Below, in pieces: positions 25,149 through 34,082 of a DNA stretch of 64,000 nucleotides. The stretch lies in the NCBI RefSeq assembly GCF_019972155.1, contig NZ_BOVL01000019.1, forward strand, positions 585,046 to 649,045. Reading direction: 5' to 3'. The position numbers and the translations under genes are program-made. Each line of letters begins with the position of its first letter. The stretch's first letter is position 1. The DNA comes from Bradyrhizobium sp. RD5-C2 (GTDB lineage Bacteria; Pseudomonadota; Alphaproteobacteria; Rhizobiales; Xanthobacteraceae). Under the pieces are notes generated by a model, which did no database searches, was not told where the DNA came from, and saw only the letters and a program-made list of their open reading frames with translations.

Positions 25149-26663
25149 GTGACCGTCGTCCTTCCCACGCCAACGCAACTTCGTGCCGTCGCCGAGCAGT
25201 GCGGCCTGTCCCTGACCGATGAGGACGTGGCCTCGTTCCGCGGCCTGATGCAGGGCTCAGTCGATGCCTACAACCTCGTCGCCGCGATGCCGGACGAGCT
25301 GCCCGAAGTGAAATATCCGCGCACGCCCGGCTATCGTCCGGCGCCGGAAGACAACAAGCACAACGCCTGGTACCGCAAGTCGACGGTGAAGGGCGCGGCC
25401 TCCGGCAAGCTCAAGGGCAAGACGGTGGCGCTGAAGGACAACATCATGCTGGCCGGCGTGCCCATGACCAACGGCTCGTCGACGCTGGAAGGCTATGTGC
25501 CCGATTTCGACGCCACCATCGTCACCCGTATGCTGGATGCCGGCGCCGAGATCGCCGGCAAGGTGCATTGCGAGCACTTCTGCCTGTCCGGCGGCAGCCA
25601 CACCAATTCCTACGGAGCCGTGCACAATCCGCACAAGATGGGCTATTCGGCCGGCGGCTCGTCGTCGGGCTCGGGCGTGGTGGTCGCGCTCGGCGAGGTC
25701 GACATGGCGATCGGCGGCGACCAGGGCGGCTCGATCCGCATGCCGTCCTCGTTCTGCGGCACCTACGGCATGAAGCCGACCTGGGGCCTCGTGCCCTACA
25801 CCGGCATCATGCCGATCGAGATCTACGTCGACCACACAGGCCCGATGACCGCGACCGTGGAAGACAACGCGCTGCTGCTGGAGGTGCTGGCCGGCGACGA
25901 CGGCTACGATCCCCGGATCAAGGCGCCGAAGGTCGAGGATTACACCAAGGCGCTCGGCAAGGGCGTCAAGGGCATGAAGATCGGCATCGTCAAGGAAGGC
26001 TTTGAGCAGCCGACCGCGGAGGCCGCGGTGAATGAAAGCGTGCGCGAGGCGGCCAAGCGCTTCAAGGATCTCGGCGCCAGCGTCGAGACAGTATCGATCC
26101 CGATGCACATGCTCGGCGGCGCGATCTGGACTCCGATCGGCACCGAAGGCCTGACCCAAACCATGATGTTCGGCGACGGCTACGGCCTCAGCCGCGGCGA
26201 CCTCTATTCGACCTCGCTGATGGATTTCCATCGCGGCTGGCGCCGTCAGGCGGATTCGCTGTCCGAGACCACGAAGCTGTTCATGATGCTCGGCACCTAC
26301 ATCAACAACAGCTTCGGTCCGCGCTTCTACGGCAAGGCGCTCAACATCTCGCGCCGGCTGGCAGCAGCCTACGACAAGGCCTTCAAGGACTATGATCTGC
26401 TGCTGATGCCGACCACGCCGATGAAGGCGACGAAGTTGCCCGAGGCCAATGCCAGCCGTGAGGAATATGTCGCCCGCGCGCTGGAGATGATCTCCAACAC
26501 CGCGCCGTTCGACATCACCCATCACCCGGCAATGTCGCTGCCCTGCGGCATGGTCGACGGGCTGCCGGTCGGCCTGATGTTGGTCGGCCGGATGTTCGAG
26601 GAAACCACCATCTACCGCGCCGCGCATGCCTTCGAGCAGGCCGGCGATTGGAAGAAGATGTGA
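25149..26663 (+). CDS. Amidase (amidase-signature family)
   Basis: 504 residues of the Ser-cisSer-Lys amidase family, hydrolysing a carboxamide to acid and ammonia. The catalytic Lys is in VALKDNIMLAG, the cis-Ser and nucleophile Ser in YSAGGSSSGSG and GGDQGGSIRMPSSFCG. GTG 25149 has a good upstream AGGAGAG and yields MTVVLPTPTQLRAVAEQCGL; reading from further upstream adds a Lys/Gln-rich non-homologous tail. It stands between the amide sensors and the ABC transporter, so a role in using an imported amide as nitrogen source is likely. Exact substrate unknown. Confidence 0.92.
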   Translation: MTVVLPTPTQLRAVAEQCGLSLTDEDVASFRGLMQGSVDAYNLVAAMPDELPEVKYPRTPGYRPAPEDNKHNAWYRKSTVKGAASGKLKGKTVALKDNIMLAGVPMTNGSSTLEGYVPDFDATIVTRMLDAGAEIAGKVHCEHFCLSGGSHTNSYGAVHNPHKMGYSAGGSSSGSGVVVALGEVDMAIGGDQGGSIRMPSSFCGTYGMKPTWGLVPYTGIMPIEIYVDHTGPMTATVEDNALLLEVLAGDDGYDPRIKAPKVEDYTKALGKGVKGMKIGIVKEGFEQPTAEAAVNESVREAAKRFKDLGASVETVSIPMHMLGGAIWTPIGTEGLTQTMMFGDGYGLSRGDLYSTSLMDFHRGWRRQADSLSETTKLFMMLGTYINNSFGPRFYGKALNISRRLAAAYDKAFKDYDLLLMPTTPMKATKLPEANASREEYVARALEMISNTAPFDITHHPAMSLPCGMVDGLPVGLMLVGRMFEETTIYRAAHAFEQAGDWKKM

Positions 26664-26705
26664 GGCACCGCTTGTCGCAGACGCAGGGTCGATGGATCGA
26701 ACACC

Positions 26706-27563
26706 ATGGCTAGCACCTTCGCCGCGGTGTTCGAAATCGTGAGCTTCGGCGCGATCATCGTGCTGGTCGTGCTCGGGCTCGGCATCATCGCCAGCATGAT
26801 GGGCATCTTCAACTTCGCGCAGGGCGAATTCGTCCTGCTCGGAGCCTATGTGACCTATCTGGCGTATGCCCATGGCGCGCCGGTCTGGGCCGGCATGGTC
26901 GCCGCGCCCTTCGTGGTCGGCGCGATCGGCTTCGTGCTGGAGGCGCTGATCATCCGGCGCTTCTATGCCGCGCCGATCGTGGCGATGCTCGGCACCTATG
27001 CGCTCGGGCTGATCATCCGCGAAAGCGTCCGCGGCCTGATCGGCGGCTTCTATCTCACGGTGCCGGAGCCGATCGGCGGTTCGATCGACCTCGGCTCCGT
27101 CCACATCTCGGCCTGGCGCTTCACCATCATCGTGATCACGCTCGTGGTGATGGGCGGCTGCTATCTGCTGCTGGCGCGCACGAACTTCGGGCTTCGTGTC
27201 CGCGCCACGCTGGAGAATCCGGCGCTGGCGCGCGCGTCGGGCATCTCGACGCCGTTGATCTACGGCGCGACCTTTGCGTTCGGCGCGGCACTGGCCGGGC
27301 TTGCCGGCGCGCTGATCGTGCCGGTGTTCTCTCTGTTTGCCGATCTCGGCATCCGCTTCCTGATCCAGGGCTTCGTCGCCGTGATGGTCGGCGGGGTCGG
27401 CTCCTTCATCGGTCCGGTCGCCGGCGCCGGCGTCATCGGCACGCTCAGCGCGGCGCTGCCATGGGTCATGTCTCCCGTCGTCGCCGACGTCCTCGTCTTC
27501 GTGCTCGCCATCGCCTTCATCAAATTCCGGCCGCAAGGCCTCATTGCTGGGAAAGGGGTCTAA
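26706..27563 (+). CDS. Branched-chain/amide-type ABC transporter permease (LivH/UrtB-like)
   Basis: 285 residues with about eight hydrophobic helices and the LivH family signature around IIASMMGIFNFAQGEFVLLG and FVAVMVGGVGSFIGPVAGAG. First gene of a five-gene hydrophobic-amino-acid/amide transporter, 42 bp after the amidase. The binding protein starts 5 bp past its stop. Confidence 0.93.
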   Translation: MASTFAAVFEIVSFGAIIVLVVLGLGIIASMMGIFNFAQGEFVLLGAYVTYLAYAHGAPVWAGMVAAPFVVGAIGFVLEALIIRRFYAAPIVAMLGTYALGLIIRESVRGLIGGFYLTVPEPIGGSIDLGSVHISAWRFTIIVITLVVMGGCYLLLARTNFGLRVRATLENPALARASGISTPLIYGATFAFGAALAGLAGALIVPVFSLFADLGIRFLIQGFVAVMVGGVGSFIGPVAGAGVIGTLSAALPWVMSPVVADVLVFVLAIAFIKFRPQGLIAGKGV

Positions 27564-27568
27564 TCACC

Positions 27569-28789
27569 ATGTCGATTGAACGCATGAATCTCACGCGCCG
27601 CCGCTTCATGAGCAATTTCGCCTTCGCGACCGGTGCGCTCGCGACCGGCGTCGGAAGCTGGGTGGTGAGGCCCGATTGGGCCAACGCCGCTGAAGGCCCG
27701 ATCAAGGTCGGCATCGCAACCGACCTGACCGGCCCGATCGCCTATGCCGGCAATGCCGACGCCAATGTCGCCAAGATGGTGATCAAGGAGATCAACGCCG
27801 GCGGCGGCCTGCTCGGCCGGCCGCTCGAACTCTACATCGAGGACACCGCCTCGAACGAATCGGTCGCAGTCGGCAACGTCCGCAAGCTGATCCAGCGCGA
27901 TAAGGTCGACATGGTGCTGGGCGGCATCACCTCGTCGATGCGCAACGCGATCAAGGACCCGATCGTGGCGCGTGGCAAGACGCTCTACATCTATCCACAG
28001 CTATACGAAGGCAAGGAGTGCACGCCCTATCTGTTCTGCACCGGGCCGACGCCGGCGCAGCAATGCGACGAATTCATTCCCTGGCTGATCAAGAACGGCG
28101 GCAAGAAGTTCGCGCTGCCGAGCGCCAACTATGTCTGGCCGCACACGCTCAACGTCTACGCCCGCAAGGTGATCGAGGACAATGGCGGCGAGGTCGTGTT
28201 CGAGGAGTATTACCCGCTCGACCAGGTCGACTTCTCGTCCACCGTCAACCGCATCATCTCCAACAAGGTCGACGTGGTCTTCAACACCGTGATCCCGCCT
28301 GGTGTCGGGCCGTTCTTCAAGCAGCTCTATGAAGCCGGCTTCCTCAAGAACGGCGGACGGCTCGCCTGCGTCTACTATGACGAGAACACGCTCAACATCA
28401 ACCAGGCCAGCGAGATCGAGGGGCTGGCGAGCTGCCTCGATTATTTCAAGGTGCTGACCAAGGAGGATCCGTTCAACGCCAAGATCCAGGCGGCCTATGA
28501 GAAGGATTTTCCGGGCAACTTCCTGTTCGCGGCCGGCAGCGCCGCCACCGGAACCTATCGCGGCCTCAAGCTGTGGGAAGCCGCGGTCAAGGAAGCCGGC
28601 AAGGTCGATCGTGACTCGGTTGCGGCCGCGCTCGATCACGCCAAGATCGCCGAAGGGCCCGGCGGACCGGCCGAAATGGTGCCGGGCAAGCGGCACTGCA
28701 AGATGAAGATGTACACCGCTGTTGCCAAAGGCGGGAACTATGAGATCGTGGCGCGCAGCGCCGGTCTCGTCGATCCCAAGGAATGCTGA
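27569..28789 (+). CDS. ABC transporter substrate-binding protein with a Tat-type signal
   Basis: 406 residues. The N-terminus MNLTRRRFMSNFAFATGALA (from residue 6) has a twin-arginine motif and a hydrophobic segment ending near NAAEGP, pointing to Tat export of a folded binding protein. The mature part is a type I binding fold (IKVGIATDLTGPIAYAG, VIKEINAGGGLLGRPLELYI) and is recognisably related to the two signal-less proteins upstream (TLYIYPQLYEGKECTPYLFC, SANYVWPHTLNVYARKVIED). It should feed the adjacent permeases. Confidence 0.92.
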   Translation: MSIERMNLTRRRFMSNFAFATGALATGVGSWVVRPDWANAAEGPIKVGIATDLTGPIAYAGNADANVAKMVIKEINAGGGLLGRPLELYIEDTASNESVAVGNVRKLIQRDKVDMVLGGITSSMRNAIKDPIVARGKTLYIYPQLYEGKECTPYLFCTGPTPAQQCDEFIPWLIKNGGKKFALPSANYVWPHTLNVYARKVIEDNGGEVVFEEYYPLDQVDFSSTVNRIISNKVDVVFNTVIPPGVGPFFKQLYEAGFLKNGGRLACVYYDENTLNINQASEIEGLASCLDYFKVLTKEDPFNAKIQAAYEKDFPGNFLFAAGSAATGTYRGLKLWEAAVKEAGKVDRDSVAAALDHAKIAEGPGGPAEMVPGKRHCKMKMYTAVAKGGNYEIVARSAGLVDPKEC

Positions 28790-28796
28790 GCAATCC

Positions 28797-29897
28797 ATGG
28801 GTGGAGCAGAGCAGGCCGTCGCACGCATCCGTGAGGAACCGGATGTCGTGACAGGTGATGGCGCACCGGCCGCGCGCGCGCCGGCGGGACAGGCATCGGC
28901 AGGATGGAAGGTCCTGCCGATCGTGGAAGGGCTGGTGCTCTTGATCGCACTGGTCCTGCCATGGGTGCTGCAGGATTATCTCACGGTGTTCGCCACCCGC
29001 GTGGTGATCCTCGCGCTGTTCGCGCTGTCGTTCGACCTGGTGTGGGGCTATGCCGGCATCATGAGCTTCGGCCAGGCGCTGTTTTTCGGCGCCGCCGGCT
29101 ACGGCGTGGCGTTGCTGGCGCGCGACCTCAATGTCACCTCGATCCTCCTGATCCTGCCGGCGGGCACCCTGATCGGCCTCACCGCATCGCTGCTGCTCGG
29201 CGGCTTCCTGCTGCTCGGGCGCTATCCCTCGAGCGTGATCTTCGTCTCGCTCGGTACCCTGACCGGCTCCTACGCGGCGGACCGGCTGGCGCGCGGCTGG
29301 TACTATCTCGGCGGCCAGAACGGCATCCCGTCGATCCCGCCGCTCACGCTCGGCAGCTACGAGTTCGAGGAGGGGCCGGTCTACTACTACATGGTGCTCG
29401 GCATCCTCGTCGTGGTCTATCTGCTCTGCCGCTTCCTGGTCCGCTCGCAATTCGGCCTCGCGCTCGCGGGCCTGCGCGAGAACGAGCAGCGCATCGCCTT
29501 CTTCGGCTACAAGGCGCAGCATCTGAAGGCGATCATCTTTGCGGTCGGCGGCACCATCGCCGGCCTCGCCGGCAGCCTCTATGCCTTCCACGAAGGATTC
29601 GTCTGGCCCAACATGCTGGGGGTCGTGTTCTCGACCCAGGTCGTTCTGTATGTGTTATTCGGCGGCTCCGGCACGCTGATCGGCGCGGTGATCGGCACCG
29701 TGATCATCGAGGGCGTCAGCTTCTGGCTGTCGGACAATTACCGCGACGTCTGGCCGATCATCCTCGGCGTGCTGCTGCTGCTCGTGATCATGTTCCGCCC
29801 GCTCGGGCTGGTCTCCCTCGTGCTCGGCGAGCGCGAGCGGGTCGGCAGCTTCGGCAAAGCGCCAAAGCCAAAGGAGACCGGCAATGCCGCTCCTTGA
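28797..29897 (+). CDS. Branched-chain/amide-type ABC transporter permease (LivM/UrtC-like)
   Basis: 366 residues. A hydrophilic N-terminal tail of about 45 residues precedes roughly nine membrane helices. The LivM signature is FDLVWGYAGIMSFGQALFFG. ATG 28797 follows the binding-protein stop by 7 bp. The stop overlaps the ATPase gene by 14 bp, so translation is coupled. Forms a heterodimer with the LivH-like permease. Confidence 0.92.
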   Translation: MGGAEQAVARIREEPDVVTGDGAPAARAPAGQASAGWKVLPIVEGLVLLIALVLPWVLQDYLTVFATRVVILALFALSFDLVWGYAGIMSFGQALFFGAAGYGVALLARDLNVTSILLILPAGTLIGLTASLLLGGFLLLGRYPSSVIFVSLGTLTGSYAADRLARGWYYLGGQNGIPSIPPLTLGSYEFEEGPVYYYMVLGILVVVYLLCRFLVRSQFGLALAGLRENEQRIAFFGYKAQHLKAIIFAVGGTIAGLAGSLYAFHEGFVWPNMLGVVFSTQVVLYVLFGGSGTLIGAVIGTVIIEGVSFWLSDNYRDVWPIILGVLLLLVIMFRPLGLVSLVLGERERVGSFGKAPKPKETGNAAP

Positions 29898-30618
29898 AGC
29901 ATCAGGCATCAGCAAGGTGTACGGCAAGCTCACCGCGCTCGACGGCGCAGGCTTGACCGTCGGCGAGAACGAGTTTCACGGCCTGATCGGCCCCAACGGC
30001 TCGGGCAAGAGCACGCTGATGAAATGCGTCGCCGGCGCCGAAATGCCGACCACGGGCAAGGTCTCGTTCGTCAACGCCGACATCACCGCGTTCACGCCGA
30101 CCGAGCGCGCCCGCGCCGGCATGAGCCTGAAATTCCAGATCACCTCGGTGCTGCCGACGCTGACGCTGTACGACAACATCCTGCTGGCGCTGCAGGCGCA
30201 GTCCTCGCTGTTCGATCTCGTGCTGTCGCGCACCCGCAACAGGCTGCACGATCAGGTCATGACGATGCTGACCCAGTTCCGGCTCGCGGACCGCGCGCAT
30301 GATGCCGCGGCGGCGCTGTCGCACGGCCAGCAGCAATGGCTCGAGATCGCGATGGCGCTCGCCGGCAAGCCGCGGCTGTTACTGCTGGACGAGCCAACCG
30401 GCGGCATGAGCCTCGAGGAACGCCGCGTCACCGGCGAGCTGTTGCAGCCGATCAAGCAGCATTGCTCGCTCGTCATCGTCGAACACGACCTCGATTTCAT
30501 CCGCGACATCTGCGACCGCCTCACCGTGCTCGACCAGGGCAAGGTGCTGGCGTCGGGGACGGTCGCGGAAATCCAGGCCAACAAGAGCGTCCAGGAGATT
30601 TATCTTCGCCGTGCCTGA
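29884..30618 (+). CDS. ABC transporter ATPase (LivG/UrtD-like)
   Basis: 244 residues. Walker A GPNGSGKST, signature LSHGQQQWLEIAMALAG (His in place of the common Gly), Walker B LLLLDEPTGGM, and the switch His in IVEHDLDFI. The signature variant SHGQQQ is typical of the urea/amide branch of these ATPases. Starts within the permease gene and overlaps the next ATPase gene by 8 bp. Confidence 0.92.
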   Translation: MPLLEASGISKVYGKLTALDGAGLTVGENEFHGLIGPNGSGKSTLMKCVAGAEMPTTGKVSFVNADITAFTPTERARAGMSLKFQITSVLPTLTLYDNILLALQAQSSLFDLVLSRTRNRLHDQVMTMLTQFRLADRAHDAAAALSHGQQQWLEIAMALAGKPRLLLLDEPTGGMSLEERRVTGELLQPIKQHCSLVIVEHDLDFIRDICDRLTVLDQGKVLASGTVAEIQANKSVQEIYLRRA

Positions 30619-31312
30619 CCAATCCTTCCTCGATATAAGGCATCTCGATGCCGGTTACGGCCGCAGCCAGGTCCTGTTCGATGTCAACATCGGCATTCCC
30701 TGGCGCGGCGGCGTCGCCGTGCTCGGCCGCAACGGCGCCGGCAAGACCACGCTGATGAAGACCATCGTCGGCGAGCTCGCGAGCACAACGGGAGAGTTGT
30801 TCTTCGACGGCCGCGACATCACCCGCCGCCGCACCGAGGAGCGCGTGCGCTCCGGCATCGGCTATGTGCCGCAGGAGCATTCGGTGTTCGCCCGGCTTTC
30901 AGTGCGCGACAACCTCGCGGTCGGCTCGCTGACCAACTCCGATACCAGCGCGGTCGATCGCGTGCTCGAGATCTTCCCCAAGCTCGGCCAGCGTCTCGAC
31001 CAGCCGGCCGGCACGCTGTCCGGCGGCGAGCGCAAGATGCTGGCGATCGGCCGCGCCATGCTCGGCAATCCGAAACTGCTGCTGCTGGACGAGCCAACCG
31101 AAGGCGTCTGGATCGGCGTGATCGAGGAGATCACCGAGCGGCTGATCGAGCTTGCCAAGAGCATCTCGGTCGTGATCGTCGAGCAGCATCTCGACCTCGC
31201 GCTGCGCGTCGCCGACTACGCCTATGTGCTGGATCGCGGCCGCGTCGCGCTGCAGGGCGGCGCAAGCGAAGTGCGCAACGATCCGGAATTGCTGCGGTAC
31301 CTGGCGCCGTAA
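30611..31312 (+). CDS. ABC transporter ATPase (LivF/UrtE-like)
   Basis: 233 residues from GTG 30611. Walker A GRNGAGKTT, signature LSGGERKMLAIGRAML, Walker B LLLLDEPTEGVWIGVIEEIT, switch His in VIVEQHLDLAL. The segment after Walker B reads WIGVIEEI where LAP(V/I)IVEEI is usual, a small local variation. Last gene of the transporter operon. Confidence 0.92.
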   Translation: MPDQSFLDIRHLDAGYGRSQVLFDVNIGIPWRGGVAVLGRNGAGKTTLMKTIVGELASTTGELFFDGRDITRRRTEERVRSGIGYVPQEHSVFARLSVRDNLAVGSLTNSDTSAVDRVLEIFPKLGQRLDQPAGTLSGGERKMLAIGRAMLGNPKLLLLDEPTEGVWIGVIEEITERLIELAKSISVVIVEQHLDLALRVADYAYVLDRGRVALQGGASEVRNDPELLRYLAP

Positions 31313-31391
31313 CCGCAGGGGCGTGGTGAATCCCGGGTTCCCGAGGAACGAAGCGCCCCGGCCGCCGTTGGGCCGCGGGAGGAATTCACCA

Positions 31392-31625
31392 ATGCGTTAT
31401 CTTTCGATCATAACTCTTTTTGCTGCTGCTGCCGTGATGAGCAGCGGTGCAGCGCTGGCGCAGCATGCCGGCACCAAGTCCGAACAATCCGCGTGCTCAC
31501 GCGATGCACAGCGCTTCTGCCGGAAAGACCTCGGCAATGACGGCGCCGTGCAGAGCTGCCTTCAGATGAAGCGAGCCAACCTGAGCTCAAGCTGCAAGAA
31601 GGTATTTGAAAGCCACGGCATGTAA
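31392..31625 (+). CDS. Small exported cysteine-rich repeat protein
   Basis: 77 residues from ATG 31392. A clear signal peptide (LSIITLFAAAAVMSSGAALA) is cleaved near AQHAGT, leaving about 53 residues with four cysteines in the spacing C-x7-C-x13-C-x11-C (CSRDAQRFC, then SCLQMKRANLSSSCKKVF). This matches the Cys-rich repeat seen in the FGFR/Golgi-type PF00839 family, found as short exported proteins in rhizobia. Function unknown; two disulfides are expected in the periplasm. Not obviously part of the ABC operon (79-bp gap). Confidence 0.8.
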   Translation: MRYLSIITLFAAAAVMSSGAALAQHAGTKSEQSACSRDAQRFCRKDLGNDGAVQSCLQMKRANLSSSCKKVFESHGM

Positions 31626-31657
31626 CCGTCATCAGCCGGTGCAGATATTCGCGTTGA

Positions 31658-32053
31658 TCAACGCGACGGCGTCCCGCCGACGTGCTCGACAAGATGCGCG
31701 CGCGACGGCGACGGCTCAAACCGGTCGGCGAAGTACTGCGTTTCGTGGACGATCTGTCCGTCGCGGAATTCCATGATGCTCACCGTGTAGGACGGGATGC
31801 CGTCATAGGTCAGCACGAATTCGGTGACCCAGAGATCGCCGCTGCCGATCATACGCTGGATCGTGAAGCGCTTCTTGTTCGGCTGCACCGTCCGGCTCTG
31901 CTGAATGTTGCGCCGGCCGCGAATTCGTTCGCCCGATTGCGGATAATCGAGCACCGCATCCTCGTGGTAGATCTCATGCTCGCGCTCGAAATCGCTCGCG
32001 TCCGAAGCCTCCCAATGGCGCTGCAACGCCGTGCGTACGGCTCGATCGTCCAT
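31658..32053 (-). CDS. NTF2-like / SnoaL-type protein
   Basis: 131 residues with the NTF2-like pattern: MDDRAVRTALQRHWEASDAS, YHEDAVLDYPQSGERIRGR, and a central sheet ending MEFRDGQIVHETQYFADRFE. Small pockets of this fold serve varied enzymes; no catalytic residues can be assigned. It faces the Cys-rich gene tail to tail. Confidence 0.82.
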   Translation of the reverse strand: MDDRAVRTALQRHWEASDASDFEREHEIYHEDAVLDYPQSGERIRGRRNIQQSRTVQPNKKRFTIQRMIGSGDLWVTEFVLTYDGIPSYTVSIMEFRDGQIVHETQYFADRFEPSPSRAHLVEHVGGTPSR

Positions 32054-32196
32054 CGCAATCTCCCGGCTGTGCCCCGTGCATCATCTGACGGTCGTCAGTG
32101 CGCGATTGGCAAGCAGAATGTGGCAGAGCGACGCTGGGGCAATTCATGTCGCGTGGATGCGGAAGTTTGGCTCACAGATCGCGCAACATACTCGAT

Positions 32197-32318
32197 GTCG
32201 TCCCGGTGCAGGCCGGGACCCACAACCACCGAAGTTGATTGTTGTGCGGCGCTGGGGCCACAGCTTTCCTCACCAACCCAACCCTGTGGTTATGGGTCCC
32301 GGCCTTCGCCGGGACGAC
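32197..32318. repeat. Long inverted repeat, GTCGTCCC...AACCAC family (copy 2)
   Basis: The arms 32197-32229 (GTCGTCCCGGTGCAGGCCGG onward to CCACAACCAC) and 32286-32318 (GTGGTTATGGGTCCCGGCCT onward to GGGACGAC) pair with few mismatches. The outer 8-10 bases equal those of 5255-5426. It occupies much of the 327-bp gap between the NTF2-like gene and the L,D-transpeptidase gene; the rest shows nothing. Confidence 0.85.
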
Positions 32319-32380
32319 ACTGTACTGGCGGGAAAGTTTGATCGTTACCGAAAGGCGGCGCCGCGGCGCAAGCCCCCCGC

Positions 32381-33919
32381 TCACTTCACCGCGGAGAAGC
32401 GGGTGTCGAACGAGTTGGTCTGCACGACGGGCGCGGAGCCGGCGAGTTGGGTCGACGGTGTCGCCGCGGGGGCGGCTGCGGCGGTGTTGGTCACCTGCGG
32501 CTTCGGCGCGGGCTTGGTGGCCTGCTTCGGCTCCACCTTCGGGGCGACGCGAACCACCGATTGCGGCTTGGCCTCGGCGACCTTCGGCTTGACCGGCACG
32601 GCGGCGGCCGGCGTGGACGGCGATGCGGCCGGCTTGCCGGCGTCGGCGGTGGCGTCACCGATGCCGACCTTGCGGGCAAAGCTCGAGAAGAAGCCTTCGG
32701 ATTTGTCGGACGCGTTGGCCGAGGCGACGCGGGTGCTGGCCGGCGGCGTGGTCGACGACGTGGTCGCCACCACCGGCTCTTCCCGCTGGACTGCGAGATT
32801 GGGCCGCGGCGGATTGACCGTGCCGGGGATCGTGCCGGGGGCGCGCGCCAGCGACATCGACTGAAGCGCCTGGCTGTCGCCGCCTTCGGACAGACCGGTG
32901 TTTCCTTCGGGAATCTTCGAGGCGAAGATCGCGTTCATGCCGCCGTCGATGCCGGTGTTGAGGCGGGCCACGGGCGTACCCTTCGCGGCCAATTTGGCCA
33001 TCTCCGCGTCGTCGCGCTGCTCCTTCTCGCGCACCGCGCTCGCGATCTCCGCGGGGATGACATAGGCCGGGCACTTCGCCGATGCATTGAACACCGGATC
33101 GCGCAGAGCGTCCGGCGCCTTCACCGCGTCGAAGACGTATTTCTTCTCGCAGAAGTCGACCTTCGGCTCCTGCTTCGTCACCTCGAAATGATCGTTGCCT
33201 TCCTTGATCATCTTCCAGAAAGGCATGTTCGGGTTGTTGCGGTGCTTGGCCATGTTCACCGGCGTCATCCGGAACGGATAGGCTTGAAACTGGAAGGCCT
33301 TCTGGCCACCGAAGAACGACTCGCGGCCGAGCGAATAGATCTCCGCGATCTGCTCGTCGGTCATCGCGTAGCAACCGCGCGACGAGCAGTCGCCATGCAC
33401 CATCAGCTCCGAGCCGGTGCGGCCGAGCGACTTGTCGAACGCGTTGGGATAGCCGGTGTTGAAGGAGAGGTAATAGGCCGACTGCGGGTTCATCTGGCTC
33501 GGGTTGATCGAATAGAATCCCTCGGGCGCCTGACGGTCACCCTCGCGGACCTTCGGACCGAGATCGCCCGACCAGCGGCAGATCGGATAGGTCTTGAGCA
33601 GCGCGAACTGGCCGGAGCGGGTCTGCTTCCAGATCTCGAGCTCGGCTTCCTGCTTGAACAGCCGCACCAGGATCGGCGACTGCATGTCCATGTCCTTCTC
33701 GGTCATGGCAGCGACGAGCTTTGGCGGGACCGGCTGGTTGGCCTTGGCATTCTGCGCGAGCGAGATCTGATCGCTGTCACAGCCGGCGAGCATGACACCC
33801 GCGGCGAGGACCGCCGAAGTCAGAAGCGCGCGTACGAGCGTGCGATGAGTCAAGTCCGAGCTCCACACCCACCGGGCGATTTTCGCGACCCCAACACGGC
33901 GAATATGCCCTGAAGCCAT
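32381..33919 (-). CDS. L,D-transpeptidase family lipoprotein (YkuD/YafK-like)
   Basis: 512 residues. An N-terminal hydrophobic segment ends in the lipobox LAGC (about residue 47), predicting a lipoprotein. The YkuD catalytic motif is MVHGDCSSRGCYAMTDEQ: His, then Cys in SSRGC; the domain spans about 80-260 and resembles YafK-type enzymes, which act on peptidoglycan crosslinks or lipoprotein attachment. The last 150 or so residues are Pro/Ala/Lys-rich low complexity. ATG 33919 gives MASGHIRRVGVAKIARWVWS; ATGs nearer the lipobox are absent. Confidence 0.88.
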   Translation of the reverse strand: MASGHIRRVGVAKIARWVWSSDLTHRTLVRALLTSAVLAAGVMLAGCDSDQISLAQNAKANQPVPPKLVAAMTEKDMDMQSPILVRLFKQEAELEIWKQTRSGQFALLKTYPICRWSGDLGPKVREGDRQAPEGFYSINPSQMNPQSAYYLSFNTGYPNAFDKSLGRTGSELMVHGDCSSRGCYAMTDEQIAEIYSLGRESFFGGQKAFQFQAYPFRMTPVNMAKHRNNPNMPFWKMIKEGNDHFEVTKQEPKVDFCEKKYVFDAVKAPDALRDPVFNASAKCPAYVIPAEIASAVREKEQRDDAEMAKLAAKGTPVARLNTGIDGGMNAIFASKIPEGNTGLSEGGDSQALQSMSLARAPGTIPGTVNPPRPNLAVQREEPVVATTSSTTPPASTRVASANASDKSEGFFSSFARKVGIGDATADAGKPAASPSTPAAAVPVKPKVAEAKPQSVVRVAPKVEPKQATKPAPKPQVTNTAAAAPAATPSTQLAGSAPVVQTNSFDTRFSAVK

Positions 33920-34027
33920 TGTGTAAAATATTAGCCTTCGACCACCCCTGCTCGCAACCTGAACCGAGGCTGACAGCCTTCACGGTAGCAGGCATGGTTC
34001 AAGGAACGTTAAAGACCCCGCTCGGGG

Positions 34028-34069
34028 CCCAATTACGGCAAAATCGGCCGATTTGGTCGAAAAATTGGG
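34028..34069 (-). terminator. Nested palindrome downstream of accA
   Basis: The outer arms CCCAATT (34028-34034) and AATTGGG (34063-34069) enclose a perfect 14-bp palindrome AAATCGGCCGATTT (34041-34054). It begins 14 bases past the accA stop (34083) on the minus strand and includes TTTTT runs, so a leftward terminator is likely. It also lies upstream of the L,D-transpeptidase gene and might be regulatory for it. Confidence 0.5.
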
Positions 34070-34082
34070 CGGTTTGGGTGGG

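Noticed and set aside
25257..27536. 759-residue antisense frame across the amidase and LivH-like genes
   Set aside because: It runs through two well-supported genes and their gap on the opposite strand with Asp/His/Arg-rich sequence and no domain.
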